Source: Bin87 sp034421995
Lineage (GTDB): Bacteria; Chloroflexota; Dehalococcoidia; Lucifugimonadales; UBA3495
Direction: 5' to 3'
DNA length: 64,000 nt
Assembly: GCA_034421995.1 (NCBI GenBank)
Contig: DAOUJY010000076.1
Coordinates: forward strand, 16,448 to 80,447
Numbering within the stretch: position 1 is the first letter of the stretch; every line of letters begins with the position of its first letter. Position numbers and translations under genes: made by a program. Of this stretch, positions 1 to 9,061 are shown in pieces. The notes beneath the pieces were generated by a model that had not been told where the DNA came from, made no database searches, and saw nothing but the letters and a program-made list of their open reading frames with translations.

Positions 1-106
1 CCGCTCCAACCGCAGGATTGGGACTGGTGGAACCCAGCGCGACCCGCGCCAGGGCTAATGCGCGCTCCATTGGGTCCCGGATTTTTCGCGGATCGCCGGC
101 GCTCAT
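1..106 (-). CDS. ribD: Riboflavin biosynthesis protein RibD, N-terminal 35 residues (cut by window edge)
   Basis: Reading leftward from an ATG at 106, the translation contains ERALALARVALG followed by TSPNPAVGA. This is the first helix and loop of the RibD deaminase domain (pyrimidine deamination step of riboflavin synthesis); the family consensus there is TSPNPxVGA. The catalytic zinc motif would lie beyond the window edge. The ATG sits one base past the dcd stop (TGAcATG), so the two genes are translationally coupled. The fragment is short, but the motif is distinctive. Confidence 0.8.
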   Translation of the reverse strand, partial: MSAGDPRKIRDPMERALALARVALGSTSPNPAVGA

Positions 107-107
107 G

Positions 108-686
108 TCAATCCAATCCCTTGCGCGCAAAGTCCTGATGAAAACGGCTGGCGGTGGGGCCGGTTTGTCCCTGATATCTGCTGCCCAGTTCGGGCGACCC
201 ATAAAGACGTTCCGCCGGGGAGGTCAGCTGTAAAAAGGAAATCTGACCAATTTTCATCCCGTAGTACAGTGCAATGGGCAGCCGCGCCACGTTGCTTAAT
301 TCCAGGGTCAGCCGCCCCCTCCATCCGGGATCGACGAATCCGGCCGTGCTGTGGATCAGCAGCCCAAGCCGGCCCAGGCTGCTTTTCCCCTCCAGCCGCG
401 CCACCAGATCATCGGGCAACTCGATATGCTCCAGGGTACTGCCCAGCACGAATTCCCCCGGATGCAGCATAAATGGGCTGTCATCCTCGATGCGAACTTC
501 CTCCGTCAGGTTGTCCAGCGGTTCCCTTACGTCGATATAGGGTTGGCGCGTATTGGAGAACACCAAAAACCGGCGGTCCAGGTGCAGATCGATACTGGCC
601 GGCTGAATGTCGTCCGGGTCAATGGGACGCACCACGATGCGTCCCTCGGCGATTTGACGGCGAATGGTGCGGTCGCTAAGTACCAT
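108..686 (-). CDS. dcd: dCTP deaminase
   Basis: Deaminates dCTP to dUTP (or dUMP in bifunctional forms) in pyrimidine deoxynucleotide synthesis. The 192-aa product begins MVLSDRTIRRQI as in the family. It carries EGKSSLGRLGL (about 99-109), HSTAGFVDPG (112-121) and LELSN (128-132), which together hold the nucleotide-binding arginine/serine residues and the catalytic glutamate (Glu129). Length matches the usual 188-193 aa. An ATG at 704 would add six residues (MSFDSL) and overlap the upstream gene; neither start has a clear SD, so 686 was chosen by family length. Lies between the SIMPL gene (stop at 691) and ribD, probably one transcript. Confidence 0.93.
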   Translation of the reverse strand: MVLSDRTIRRQIAEGRIVVRPIDPDDIQPASIDLHLDRRFLVFSNTRQPYIDVREPLDNLTEEVRIEDDSPFMLHPGEFVLGSTLEHIELPDDLVARLEGKSSLGRLGLLIHSTAGFVDPGWRGRLTLELSNVARLPIALYYGMKIGQISFLQLTSPAERLYGSPELGSRYQGQTGPTASRFHQDFARKGLD

Positions 687-690
687 AAGG

Positions 691-1497
691 CTATCGAAGC
701 TCATAGACGCCGAACACGACAACGGCGATCTCGCCCTCACCCGGAGATATTGGGGTATCCAGGGCGAAGGCCGCAGATTCGGCGTAGGCGAGTAGTCTGT
801 TTCCGCCTCCGCCACCGAATGCGTCGCCCGTCGGAGTTTCGGAAATCAGCTTCAGATCGCCCAGAGTCCGGCCGGCGAATTCCGCCATTTGCGAAGCTTT
901 GTCCCGCATATCCGCCACAGCGGCTTGACGCGCCTGCCGTTCCATCGCGGCAGTATCCGCAAAGGCAAAGTCCAGGTCATTAAACACCACGTGGTCGCCT
1001 CCGGCAGCAACCGCGGCGTCAATGACCGTGCCCGCCGTATCCACGTTCCGCACAGTCACCGTCAGCCCGTTGCTGACCGTGAACCCTATCCGCTTACGCC
1101 GGTCCCGGCTGTAATCATACTCCGGCTGGATTCGGAAATGTCTGGTGGCAATATCCGCAGCGGCAATGCCGTTTTGCCGCAGGGCATTCATCACCTTTTC
1201 CATTGACGTGGCCGCGGCGTTCCTGGCTTCGGCCACCGTCTCGGCAGTAACCGACACCCCCAGCGAAAGCGTCGCCAAATCCGGCGCCCCGGTGGCCGTG
1301 CCTAGCCCGACGACCTGGATCGCGTCATAAGGATGACCCGCGACCTGTCCGATGGGATCCGACGTATCCCCGGTGACGTTGACCTCTCCCAGGGACGCGG
1401 CCGGTGTCTGCTGAAACCCGCAAGCCACCATCAACATCAGGAAAGCCGCGCCAGCCAGCGGAAACGCGGAGCGGAGCATATTCTTGGATTTGGTCAT
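691..1497 (-). CDS. SIMPL-domain (DUF541) lipoprotein
   Basis: 268-aa secreted lipoprotein. The N-terminus has charged residues (TKSKN), a hydrophobic stretch and a lipobox ending LMVAC, so Cys26 is the likely lipidated residue. The rest matches the SIMPL/DUF541 family: IQVVGLGTATGAPDLATL near the start of the domain, then SVTAETVAEARNAAAT and IQPEYDYSRD. SIMPL proteins are periplasmic or surface proteins of poorly defined role (one member is BP26 of Brucella). A glycine run (GGGGG) sits near residue 228. Upstream of dcd in the same direction, with no functional link visible. Confidence 0.85.
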   Translation of the reverse strand: MTKSKNMLRSAFPLAGAAFLMLMVACGFQQTPAASLGEVNVTGDTSDPIGQVAGHPYDAIQVVGLGTATGAPDLATLSLGVSVTAETVAEARNAAATSMEKVMNALRQNGIAAADIATRHFRIQPEYDYSRDRRKRIGFTVSNGLTVTVRNVDTAGTVIDAAVAAGGDHVVFNDLDFAFADTAAMERQARQAAVADMRDKASQMAEFAGRTLGDLKLISETPTGDAFGGGGGNRLLAYAESAAFALDTPISPGEGEIAVVVFGVYELR

Positions 1498-1509
1498 TCC
1501 GGTATCCTG

Positions 1510-2748
1510 CTATCCTTGAAAGCCAACCCGTCCGCCCAGCAGCGCCCGCGCCATCACGAATTTATGTATCTCGGACGTGCCGCCGCCAATGCGAGCGTGG
1601 CGGAGCATATGGTACCAATGCGCTATGGGCAGGTCCAAGGTTTCCCCCAGCCCGCCAAACACCTGCATGATCTTGTCGATGCTGCGCCATCCCCATTCCC
1701 CGGCGGCGTATTTCACCATGGATGCTTCAACCCGCACGTCCTCCCCGGCGTCGGCCCGGGCCGCCGTCTCCCGCGCCACCGACCGCAGCGCGACGATGTC
1801 CATATACACGTCCGTCAGCATCCACTGGATCGCCTGCCGATCCGCAATCGGTCGTCCGTAGGTAACGCGCTGCTGAGACCATTCAATCGCCATCTCCAAA
1901 GCGCGGGTCAATATGCCCAATGCCATCGCCCCACGCAGCAGACGGTCATGGTGCACCAGCCACTGCTGGCCCAACGTGAACCCGCCGCCGACTTCTCCCA
2001 ATACCTGCGTCTGCGGCACCCGCACGTTGTCCAGGTGAATGTAGTGCTGCTGCGCCTTCGTTGGGACAATCCACACCCGGATCGGCTCGAAGGTTACTCC
2101 CGGCGTCGGGTTGTCGATGATGAACATCGTGATGCCGCCCCGCTGCATCTTCTCCGGGTCCGTGACCGCCTGCACCAACAGGAAGTCTGCGGACGCCGCC
2201 CCCGATATGAACATCTTGGTCCCGTTCAACACCCAGTCGTCGCCGTCCCGGACTGCCCGAGTCTGCATCATCCCGCCGGGATCGGAGCCGGCTTGCGGCT
2301 CGGTTTGGCCGAAAGAGTAGTACAGGTCGCCGTTGATGGCCGGGTACAGGTATTTTTCCTCCTGTTCCGGCGTGCAGGCGCCAATCATGAACATCGGAAC
2401 TGGCGAAGTCGGCAGGTGCACAATGCTGCGATGCACCTCCTCTTCCAGCACCAGATGACCCAGCGCCCCCATTCCGCCGCCGCCGTATTCTTCAGGCACG
2501 AAGGAAGTGTAAATGCCGGTCTGCTGGGAGATATTGTTCAGCCGTCCCCATTGCTCGGACGACAGCGTGCCCAGCACTCCGGGGACTGTTTCCAAGACAC
2601 CACGGGGCGCGCCGTTGTCCGGCTCGCCCTCCTGCGGGGGATGCGCCAGGTATTCAGGTTCCAACGGAACACACTCGTCGCGCACAATTTGGCGCACGGT
2701 GTTCTTGAGGGCATCCAGTTCCGGAGGCAATCCTATTTCCTGGGTCAT
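1510..2748 (-). CDS. Acyl-CoA dehydrogenase
   Basis: FAD-dependent alpha,beta-dehydrogenation of an acyl-CoA thioester. The 412-aa product has the family layout: N-terminal helical domain, middle beta domain with YSFGQTEPQAGSDPGG and WVLNGTKMFISGA, and C-terminal helical domain ending in VFGGLGETLDLPIAHWY and GGTSEIHKFVMARALLG. Start at 2748 was chosen because GGAGAT lies at SD distance there; an in-frame ATG at 2778 would run into the upstream small gene. Substrate cannot be told from sequence; PAS-type long insertions are absent. The 68-aa membrane protein gene immediately upstream ends 14 bases before this start. Confidence 0.93.
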   Translation of the reverse strand: MTQEIGLPPELDALKNTVRQIVRDECVPLEPEYLAHPPQEGEPDNGAPRGVLETVPGVLGTLSSEQWGRLNNISQQTGIYTSFVPEEYGGGGMGALGHLVLEEEVHRSIVHLPTSPVPMFMIGACTPEQEEKYLYPAINGDLYYSFGQTEPQAGSDPGGMMQTRAVRDGDDWVLNGTKMFISGAASADFLLVQAVTDPEKMQRGGITMFIIDNPTPGVTFEPIRVWIVPTKAQQHYIHLDNVRVPQTQVLGEVGGGFTLGQQWLVHHDRLLRGAMALGILTRALEMAIEWSQQRVTYGRPIADRQAIQWMLTDVYMDIVALRSVARETAARADAGEDVRVEASMVKYAAGEWGWRSIDKIMQVFGGLGETLDLPIAHWYHMLRHARIGGGTSEIHKFVMARALLGGRVGFQG

Positions 2749-2762
2749 GCTATCTCCACGCC

Positions 2763-2969
2763 TTAATGGAAGGGACAAACGTACTTCAGGGCCTCCAGGG
2801 CCGGGTTGTCATCGCCGGACGGCGCGAACCGAGCCACGTATTCTCCTGCTGCCGCCGGCGGGGGCGCCGATGCCGCTTCGATGACTTCCATCACCGAACC
2901 GACCGTCCCGAACACGATGGCCGCTGCCAACACGACCAGGATGCCAATGCCAACTGTTTTCCGTTTCAT
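2763..2969 (-). CDS. Small membrane-anchored protein, unknown function
   Basis: 68 aa with one N-terminal hydrophobic segment (GIGILVVLAAAIVFGTV, about 7-23) after MKRKTV, then a short Ala/Pro-rich and acidic tail. Predicted single-pass or signal-anchored. GAGGGG lies about 11 bases before the ATG. No family recognised. It sits just upstream of the acyl-CoA dehydrogenase in the same direction. Reality is supported by the signal-like N-terminus and tight spacing only. Confidence 0.5.
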   Translation of the reverse strand: MKRKTVGIGILVVLAAAIVFGTVGSVMEVIEAASAPPPAAAGEYVARFAPSGDDNPALEALKYVCPFH

Positions 2970-3081
2970 GTCGCAGCCACCCCTCGACGTAATATTTAGG
3001 GTGGAATCGTTCCGCCGATCCGACGGGTCATCATTCTATAACACCGGACGTTTGGACGCTACGTAGCGACCGGTCAGGTGT

Positions 3082-3212
3082 AGGACGATTGCAAAGTCAC
3101 CGCGTTACCCTTTCCTGCTCATCCTGAGCTTGTCGAAGGATGCTCGCTACGGCGGTTGATGGTTCGACAGGCTCACCATGAGCGGATGAAAAAGGGACTT
3201 TGCAATCGTCCT
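3082..3212. repeat. 131-bp hairpin element with 17-bp perfect terminal inverted repeats
   Basis: AGGACGATTGCAAAGTC at 3082-3098 is the exact reverse complement of 3196-3212, and flanking bases (GGTCAG / CTGACC) extend the symmetry. Inside are two copies, in opposite orientation, of the dispersed repeat containing TTCGACAGGCTCA (3117-3142 and 3160-3185). The whole looks like a non-coding MITE-like or folded-RNA element. No ORF is visible in it. Confidence 0.7.
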
Positions 3213-3261
3213 GCGGTCAGTTGGCTGGTCAGTAGTCATGCTCAAGTGATGATTCTTCCCT

Positions 3262-3416
3262 CTATTCTTCAGGATGTAACCAGAAGTGGATACTGCCCGC
3301 GACGATCACAATGGTGGCCAGGACGATGCAAACCAGGTATAGGATTCCAAAGTGCCATTCTTCGGTAAACCAATCGGCAGATTCCCCGGCCGCTCCTATG
3401 ATGATCCCTGCTAGTA
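3262..3416 (-). pseudogene. Small membrane protein, C-terminal part, split by the 9.2-kb insertion
   Basis: Read leftward, this encodes LAGIIIGAAGESADW, an acidic/aromatic stretch, then a hydrophobic helix (LYLVCIVLATIVIVAG) and ends HFWLHPEE with TAG at 3262. There is no start because the IS630-type end begins at 3417. The missing N-terminus is at 12583-12622. Joined through one copy of the TA duplication, the halves give a 64-aa ORF running straight through codons ...TGG CAC CTA GTA CTA GCA.... The protein is a small two-helix membrane protein of unknown function. Confidence 0.75.
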
Positions 3417-3420
3417 CCGG

Positions 3421-3775
3421 ATCAATTCAGGAATTGCAGGGATAGGGGCGATGGATCTTGGTGCGGGCACCATGGGTGCTGTAGCTCCAGTTCATTGCGG
3501 CCCTGGTGACATTGCGTCGGATGCGTATGCCTCGATTGCTCCAGCCAATGCCACTTTATCGCCGTGGCGTCCCTGCCGGCAGTCCCGGTCAATACGCTGA
3601 ACTCGATTTTCGCCATCCTTTCGGTAATCTCAGGACAGGATTGAGCCAACTGGCGTGTTTGAGGCAGTGGTGAAACTCCAGGCGTTTCACGATGCGCCGA
3701 GCTTCAGACGCAGGGAAAGTTTCGTGCAAGGACACCATGCGGTGGGATGCGTAAGAAACATTGCAAAACTCCCGC
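3421..3775 (-). pseudogene. IS630-family transposase remnant (3' end)
   Basis: Leftward translation in shifting frames gives SLHETFPASEARRIVKRLE, HASWLN and MAKIEFSVL. These match the C-terminal DDE part of the IS630 transposase at 11840-12570 (SLYETFPAAEARRIVKGLE, HASWLNMAEIEFSVL). An insertion near 3625-3650 reading roughly TCCTGTCCTGAGATTACCGA interrupts the WLN/MAEIE junction and resembles the TTCGACAGGCTCA dispersed repeat. After the IEFSVL block the frame degenerates. The 3' terminus is intact and forms the left end of the composite element. Confidence 0.75.
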
Positions 3776-3819
3776 TTGGGAGATTGCCGACATTCTGGAG
3801 GCTAATGGGGCGCCGGCCG

Positions 3820-4668
3820 TTAGGCGTCCGGCTCGGGCTGGCTTACCGCGACGCCGATTGCGTTGGGACCAAGATGAGTGCCCAGCACCGGGCCGAACCG
3901 CGACTCGATGAGGTTCGGCGGCTTCACCAGGTCGGACAGGCCGTCACGGACGGCCTGTGCTCCTTCCCGCCCGGTGCTGTAGCTTACGTGTATCCGGCTG
4001 AAGGGTGCCAGCTCCCGCGCCAGTCCGATGACCCTGGCAATGGCCCGCCGGCGGGTGCGGGGACGTTCTATTGGGTGGGGCGCTCCGTCGCGGATGCCAA
4101 TGATGGGCTTGACCCGAAGTGTGCCACCAAGGAAAGCCTTGGCCTTGCCGATGCGTCCGCCCCGCTGCATGTACTCCAGGGTGTCGTTCACGATGAAGCC
4201 GTGTTTCCTTTCTACCGAACGTCCTACCCACTGGGCGACTTCTCTGGCATCGGTCATCTCGCGGGCCCATTGTGCGGCATCCAGCGTCAGCAGGGCCTGC
4301 GACCCGCCCGCCAGCAGGGAGTCAAGGATTACGATCCGGTCCGGGTCGCCCAAGGCTGCCTTGGCCTGGGTTGCCGAGTTGAGCGTGCCGCTCAGTTTGC
4401 TGCTGACGTGAATGGACACTATTTGGTGCCCCTCGTCGAGCAGCCGTCGGTACACGATTAGGAAGTCACCAACGGAAGGCTGGGAAGTGGTGGGCAGGTC
4501 GGGGAGTTGTTCCAAGAGGGCATAGAAACGGTCGGCGTCGATGTCCACCCCGTCCCGGTAGGTATGGCCTCCGACGTTGACGTAGAGTGGCACCACGGTG
4601 ATGTCATTGACCCGGGCCGTTCCGGTCGGCAAGTCTGAACAACTGTCGGTCACTATTCGAATCGCCAT
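3820..4668 (-). CDS. DegV family protein (fatty-acid-binding)
   Basis: 282 aa. Starts MAIRIVTDSCSDLP, then VVPLYVNVGG, PTTSQPSVGDF and SSKLSGTLNSA, the signature blocks of the DegV/FakB fold that binds a fatty acid in a pocket with a conserved serine/threonine pair. In Firmicutes FakB presents fatty acids to the FakA kinase; no fakA is in the window, so the role here is lipid binding by inference. Length is typical (about 280 aa). It is the leftmost intact cargo gene of the composite element, with 537 bases of gene-free sequence before the next feature. Confidence 0.93.
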   Translation of the reverse strand: MAIRIVTDSCSDLPTGTARVNDITVVPLYVNVGGHTYRDGVDIDADRFYALLEQLPDLPTTSQPSVGDFLIVYRRLLDEGHQIVSIHVSSKLSGTLNSATQAKAALGDPDRIVILDSLLAGGSQALLTLDAAQWAREMTDAREVAQWVGRSVERKHGFIVNDTLEYMQRGGRIGKAKAFLGGTLRVKPIIGIRDGAPHPIERPRTRRRAIARVIGLARELAPFSRIHVSYSTGREGAQAVRDGLSDLVKPPNLIESRFGPVLGTHLGPNAIGVAVSQPEPDA

Positions 4669-5205
4669 GGGTCATTGGCCTCACTTCCGCATCGAGGGCA
4701 GCGTTATCGCCGCCCTGACAGGAATAGGTTTCTTCGCGCCATGTTTGACACCCACAATTCAGACGACAGTTCAGGCTATGATTCTCAAACCTGAAAACTC
4801 GGACTTTTGGCCCGCTTCAGTACGCGGAGGTGTCCGCCTCCGACGGTTGTGAATTCCCAGGTTTTGTACCTAATTCTGGCCTTCACATTCCCTTGTCAGG
4901 TGGCTTGGAAGGGCAATACCGACCTCAAAAGTCGGCGTACTGTCCTGCTGTCGTTACGGATGTTGAACATGGCCGTACTGTCTCTTGGAGGGGTGTCCCT
5001 TTCTCCTGCGGGGTCAACTCGCTCAGATGGGCCCGTATGTCGCGGTAGCTGGTTCAGCCACTACACTCGGTCGCGTAAGCGAAATAGTCCCGGTCAGGGC
5101 ACAAGGGGCGATTGTAACACAACACCATGACCTGAATGATAAGAGTATTTTTCTAATTTTATTTTGAGTGATTTGACGTATCATTATGCCCGAGTCGCCA
5201 TTTGA
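4669..5205. other. Gene-free stretch, 537 bp
   Basis: No convincing coding region is visible. A short hairpin (CGGAGG-tgtccg-CCTCCG) lies near 4825-4842. Composition becomes AT-rich near 5130-5170 (runs of T and A), which would suit a promoter for the GAF fragment that follows, but no clear -35/-10 pair could be assigned. Confidence 0.5.
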
Positions 5206-5454
5206 ATGAATGGTGGTACGGCATTGGCGCAACCGGATCAGCAGGGAGAAAGGGAAGGGGACCAATCGGACCAGAGGGACTGCGGGGTCAGGGCCCTGCG
5301 GGATCGCCCGTCCCGCCTCAGCCAAGCTAGCCCCCGCATCAACGAGAGCCTGGAGTTCGACGCGGTGCTCCAAGGAGTGCTGGACTTCGCCCGGTCCCTG
5401 GCGGCCGCTCGCTACGGTGTGATGACCAGGCTGGACGACGCGTGCCGGTTGTAG
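5206..5454 (+). pseudogene. GAF-domain sensor protein, N-terminal fragment
   Basis: The reading frame ends in RINESLEFDAVLQGVLDFA, SLAAARYGVMTRLDDA and then a stop. This is the first quarter of a GAF domain and closely resembles the GAF starts of the large kinase at 5924-8876 (ITENLDLDAVLQGIIDGA, YGALLVLDHRG; and SLDVDNVLNGIVTTA, YGLITTLDESG). The domain is cut where the IS4-like transposase remnant begins, so this is a sensor gene destroyed by insertion. The first 40 residues are low-complexity and the start is uncertain. Confidence 0.65.
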
Positions 5455-5459
5455 AACTT

Positions 5460-5904
5460 ACCCTTGTCCGGGATGATCGCCGGGGAGGCCGGGGTCAGTT
5501 GGTCACCCTGCGCTTCTGGATCGAAATGGGCTTCAAGGCCATTAAGAGTCTGGGCTGGAAGTGGGAAAAGACCCGGCGCACCGACGCGACGCGTGTCTTC
5601 CGACACCGGCTGGTGCTGTCGGTGGTCACCCTGCTGGCTCTGGCCTACTGTGCCAGGGTGGAAGACGCTCAGGGCCACGGCATTACCCCAGACAACCTGC
5701 GGGCGCCGCCCAAGGTGCTGACTCCCAATCATCAGGACCCTCGGACCCTTCCGGCACGCACCGTCAGACTGATCCGCCGACGGCATCGACTGGCTCAGGT
5801 GGTTGCCGCTCAAGGGGCATCTCTGGAGCCGTGTCCGGCTGCTCCCCGAACCCTGGCCGCAACCCGAGCCCAACTTGGAGATCACCCATCATGCACCCAC
5901 GTAA
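5460..5904 (+). pseudogene. IS4-like transposase remnant (C-terminal)
   Basis: Contains RFWIEMGFKAIKSLGWKWEK, RTDATRVFRHRLVLSV and VEDA, the conserved region around the last catalytic glutamate (the Y-x2-R...E-like block) of IS4-type DDE transposases. The end of the protein, RVRLLPEPWPQPEPNLEI, is read in a different frame and stops at 5902-5904, so at least one frameshift separates the parts. The N-terminal catalytic aspartates are absent. Inserted into the GAF gene just upstream. Confidence 0.65.
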
Positions 5905-5923
5905 CAACCGTTACCTACCCCTG

Positions 5924-8876
5924 TTAGCTCGCCGGCTTTGCCATGCGGTAGCCGACGCGCGGCTCGGTGAATATGTAGGTGGGATTCCTGGCGTCGTCTC
6001 CCAGCTTGTTGCGCAGGTTCTTGACGAAAGTGCGTACCGCCTGTGCGTCGCCCAGGTAGTTCTGGCCCCAGACCCGACGCAGCAGTTGGTCGTGGCTCAA
6101 CACCCGTCCGGCGTTGCTGGACAGGTCGGAGAGCAGCTTGTACTCGGTGGAGGTCAGCTGCACCGGCTGGCCGGCAACCGTAACCCGGCGAGCATCGTAG
6201 TCGATCACCAAGTCTCCCAGCAAATAGGGTTCCTGCACCGCTCGCCGACGTGGCTCCGATGTTCTGCGCAGGGCTGCCTCAATTCTCGCCACCAGCTCGT
6301 TTGACGAGAAGGGCTTGACGATGTAGTCATCGGCGCCGGCCTGGAAGGCCCTTTCGACGTCCCGGTCTTCATCGTAGCCCGAGACAAAGATGACGGGCGC
6401 ATCGGTGATGCCCAGAATGCGCTGCATGAGCTCGATTCCGTCGGTACCGGGCAGCATCAGGTCCAGCAGAATGAGATGGGGATTCTCCGTCTCGATCAGA
6501 TGCGTCACTTCATTGGGATTGACTGTCACAATCGGAGCGTACCCCGCCTGGGAAAGGGTGTTCCGGATGTGAAGGAGGACCTGCATCTCGTCGTCCACGG
6601 CGAGGATGCGCGTTCGCTCTCTGGCCGCCGATCCAGAGATGGCGCCGGGGTTGTCCCGGCCGGCGGTCGCGCCGTGGCCGACCTCGTCCACGGTGGGAAC
6701 CGTAAAGGTGAACCGCGCGCCGAGTCCTTCACCGGCGCTCTCGGCCCGGATGCGGCCTCCGTGGGCCTCCACTATTCCCCGGCAGATGGCGAGGCCCAAG
6801 CCGTTCCCGTAATCATGCAGGCTGCGTCTCTCCCCATCCTGCCGGGAGAACTTACGGAAAAGGTGCGGCATCTGCTGAGCGCCGATGCCTCTGCCCTCGT
6901 CGGATACGGAGACGGCAACGTACACGTCATCCACCGACGCGCTCACCCGGATGGCGGACTGGTCCGGAGAGTACCGGGAGGCGTTGGACAAGAGGTTGTT
7001 CAGGACCTGCATCATACGCTGCCGGTCGGCGCTGACCCGGGGCAAGTCCGGGGACAGGTCGATATCGACGCTGTTCCGGGCCCCGCCGCGCAGAAAGGCG
7101 CTTCTGGCGTCTTCAACCAGCATCGCCACGTCGGTAGGCTCGGGGGTGATTGTCAGCGTCCCCGCGTCGATGCGTGTTACGTCGAGCAGGTCGCTGATCA
7201 GACGGCGCATATGGTTGGACTGCTCGTCAACGATTCGGAAGAGCTGGAGCATCTCGGCAGTATCCACCGCCGCTGCGGAGTCCAGCGCCGTCGTGGTGGC
7301 GCCTTTGATTGTGGTCAGCGGCGTCCGCAGTTCATGGCCCACCATCCCGATGAACTCGGAGCGCTGCCGCAGCAAGTCCTCCAGAGGCGTCATGTCCTGA
7401 ATGGTGGTAACGACGGAGACGACCTCTCCCTTTTCAGAAAAGACCGGCGTGGCGTTGACGATGGTGGGCACCTTCTGGCCGTCGGGGAGGTTGAAAATCA
7501 TCTCGTCGGCGCGCACCGTCTCGCCGTTGCGCCTGGCCCGGAACGAGGGCGTCTCTTCGAGGGGAATCGCCCGCCCATCCGGACTCTCGAAGTTAATCAT
7601 GGTGGCCAGTTCCGCCTGGCTGCGGCCCGGCGGCCGGTGGCCGCGAACGATACGCCGCGTCTCATCATTAACCGACAGCACGTCCATGGTCTTCGCGTCG
7701 TTGACCACCACCCCCACAGGGGAGGCGTCCACCAAGGACTGCAGGTCGTTCCTGGCCCGCCGCTCGGCCTGGTGGGCTCGGGCGTTTACGAGCGAGACGG
7801 CCGCTTGTGCAGTGAACACGCCCATCAGTTCCTCGTCCTCTGCAGTGAATTCCGGGTCGCCTTCCCGGTTCGCGAGGTAGAAGTGACCCAGGTGGGTGTC
7901 GCCATAATAAATTTGGCGCATACAACGCGGCCTTGAAGGGAGGCAAACTGCCGTCAAAGCCCAGGGCGCGGACGTAGGCCGTCGCATCCGTCACTCGCCA
8001 CGTGTGGGGGCGGCCGTGATAGTGGTACAGGAGTTCAACCCCGCTCGGCATCTCTGCGATCAGCTGGCGTTCTTCAGGGGTGAACCCGGAGGTGCCTAAG
8101 TCCAACAGCCGGCCCGACTCATCCAGGGTGGTAATCAAGCCGTAGTGTGCACCGGTAAGGGCCCGGGCGGTGGTCACAATCCCGTTGAGAACATTGTCGA
8201 CATCGAGACTCTCGCTGAGGGACCGCATCGCGTCGCAAAGCCGGACAAACCGTTCGTTCATGGCCCTCAGGTCGGCCCTGGACCGGGTTTCTTCCCGGTG
8301 CCGGCGGGCGTTGGTGATGGCCGTCGCCGCATGGGTGGCGAACATGGTGATGGTTTCTTCGTCCTCCGTCGTGAACTCCCGTCCGCCGTCCTTCTCAGTG
8401 AGGTAGATGTTGCCCAGCCGCTCACCGCTATGGAAGACCGGGCACCCCAGAAAACTCTTCATCGGCGGGTGGTTCTTGGGGAAGCCGATTGACCTGGGAT
8501 GACCGGCGATGTCCCGTATCCGCAGTGGTCCCTCAACCTCGTTGAGGTATTGGAGCAACCCCTCAACCCTTGGCTCGGACTTGATGGTGGCTATCTGCTC
8601 AGGGGTGATGCCGGAGGTAATGAACCCCTCAATTTCCCCTCGGTGGTCGAGGACTAGGAGCGCGCCGTACCTGGCGTCGGTCAGCTTGCGGGCTCCGTCG
8701 ATGATGCCTTGTAGCACGGCGTCCAGGTCCAGGTTCTCGGTGATGAGCAGGGTGGCCGCGCTCAGCCCGAAAAGGCGGGCCCGCAGTGCCTCGTTCTCCT
8801 GCTTCAGCCGGTCGACTTCTTCGAAGCTGACGCCCGGCCTCGGCGGAACCTGTGGTTCCTGAGAGAGTGTAGTCAT
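5924..8876 (-). CDS. GAF-GAF-PAS sensor histidine kinase fused to receiver and OmpR-type winged helix (one frameshift)
   Basis: About 983 aa if a single-base shift near 7908-7914 is ignored. Order: two GAF domains (LDLDAVLQGIIDGA; LDVDNVLNGIVTTA), a PAS-like domain, HisKA with VGHELRTPL, HATPase with NNLLSNASRYS, DEGRGIG and GNGLGLAICRG, receiver with VDDE, LILLDLMLPGTDG and KPFSSNEL, then a winged helix (STEYKLLSDL, GYRMAKP) typical of OmpR regulators. Kinase, receiver and DNA-binding output are thus in one chain. At the shift, GAF2 reads APNLLWRH in one frame and RQIYYGDTHLG in the next; one A fewer in the AAATTT run gives APIYYGDTHLG. This could be a sequencing error or a true mutation. 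Confidence 0.85.
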
Positions 8877-8882
8877 GTGCGG

Positions 8883-8888
8883 ATTGTA
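8883..8888 (-). promoter_or_regulatory. -10 element of the sensor kinase, implying a leaderless mRNA
   Basis: On the minus strand TACAAT ends six bases before the ATG at 8876, so transcription would begin at or next to the A of ATG. No SD precedes this start, which agrees with leaderless translation. The -35 is poor (TTGTGT with a 19-base spacer). Confidence 0.45.
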
Positions 8889-9032
8889 CCACCCAAACCA
8901 GAAATCTACACAAAATCAGCACAATTACCGGACATAAAAACACGACGCCTACATACCGGCCCCGTACCTTGTGTTGCCGCAACGCCTGCGGAGCAGGATG
9001 GACCGACATGATCAGCGTCGTAGCAACACGTC

Positions 9033-9060
9033 GGAGGGGAAACGAAGGAGGGGAAACGAA
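9033..9060 (+). repeat. Tandem 14-bp duplication containing the ribosome binding site
   Basis: GGAGGGGAAACGAA occurs twice head to tail, the second copy ending one base before the ATG at 9062. Each copy carries a strong GGAGGGG SD, so the hydrolase mRNA has two consecutive SD sequences at 10 and 24 bases from the start. Confidence 0.85.
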
Positions 9061-9061
9061 T

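Noticed and set aside
4807..5130. Several short plus-strand frames between degV and the GAF fragment.
   Set aside because: No codon bias, no SD and mutually overlapping frames.
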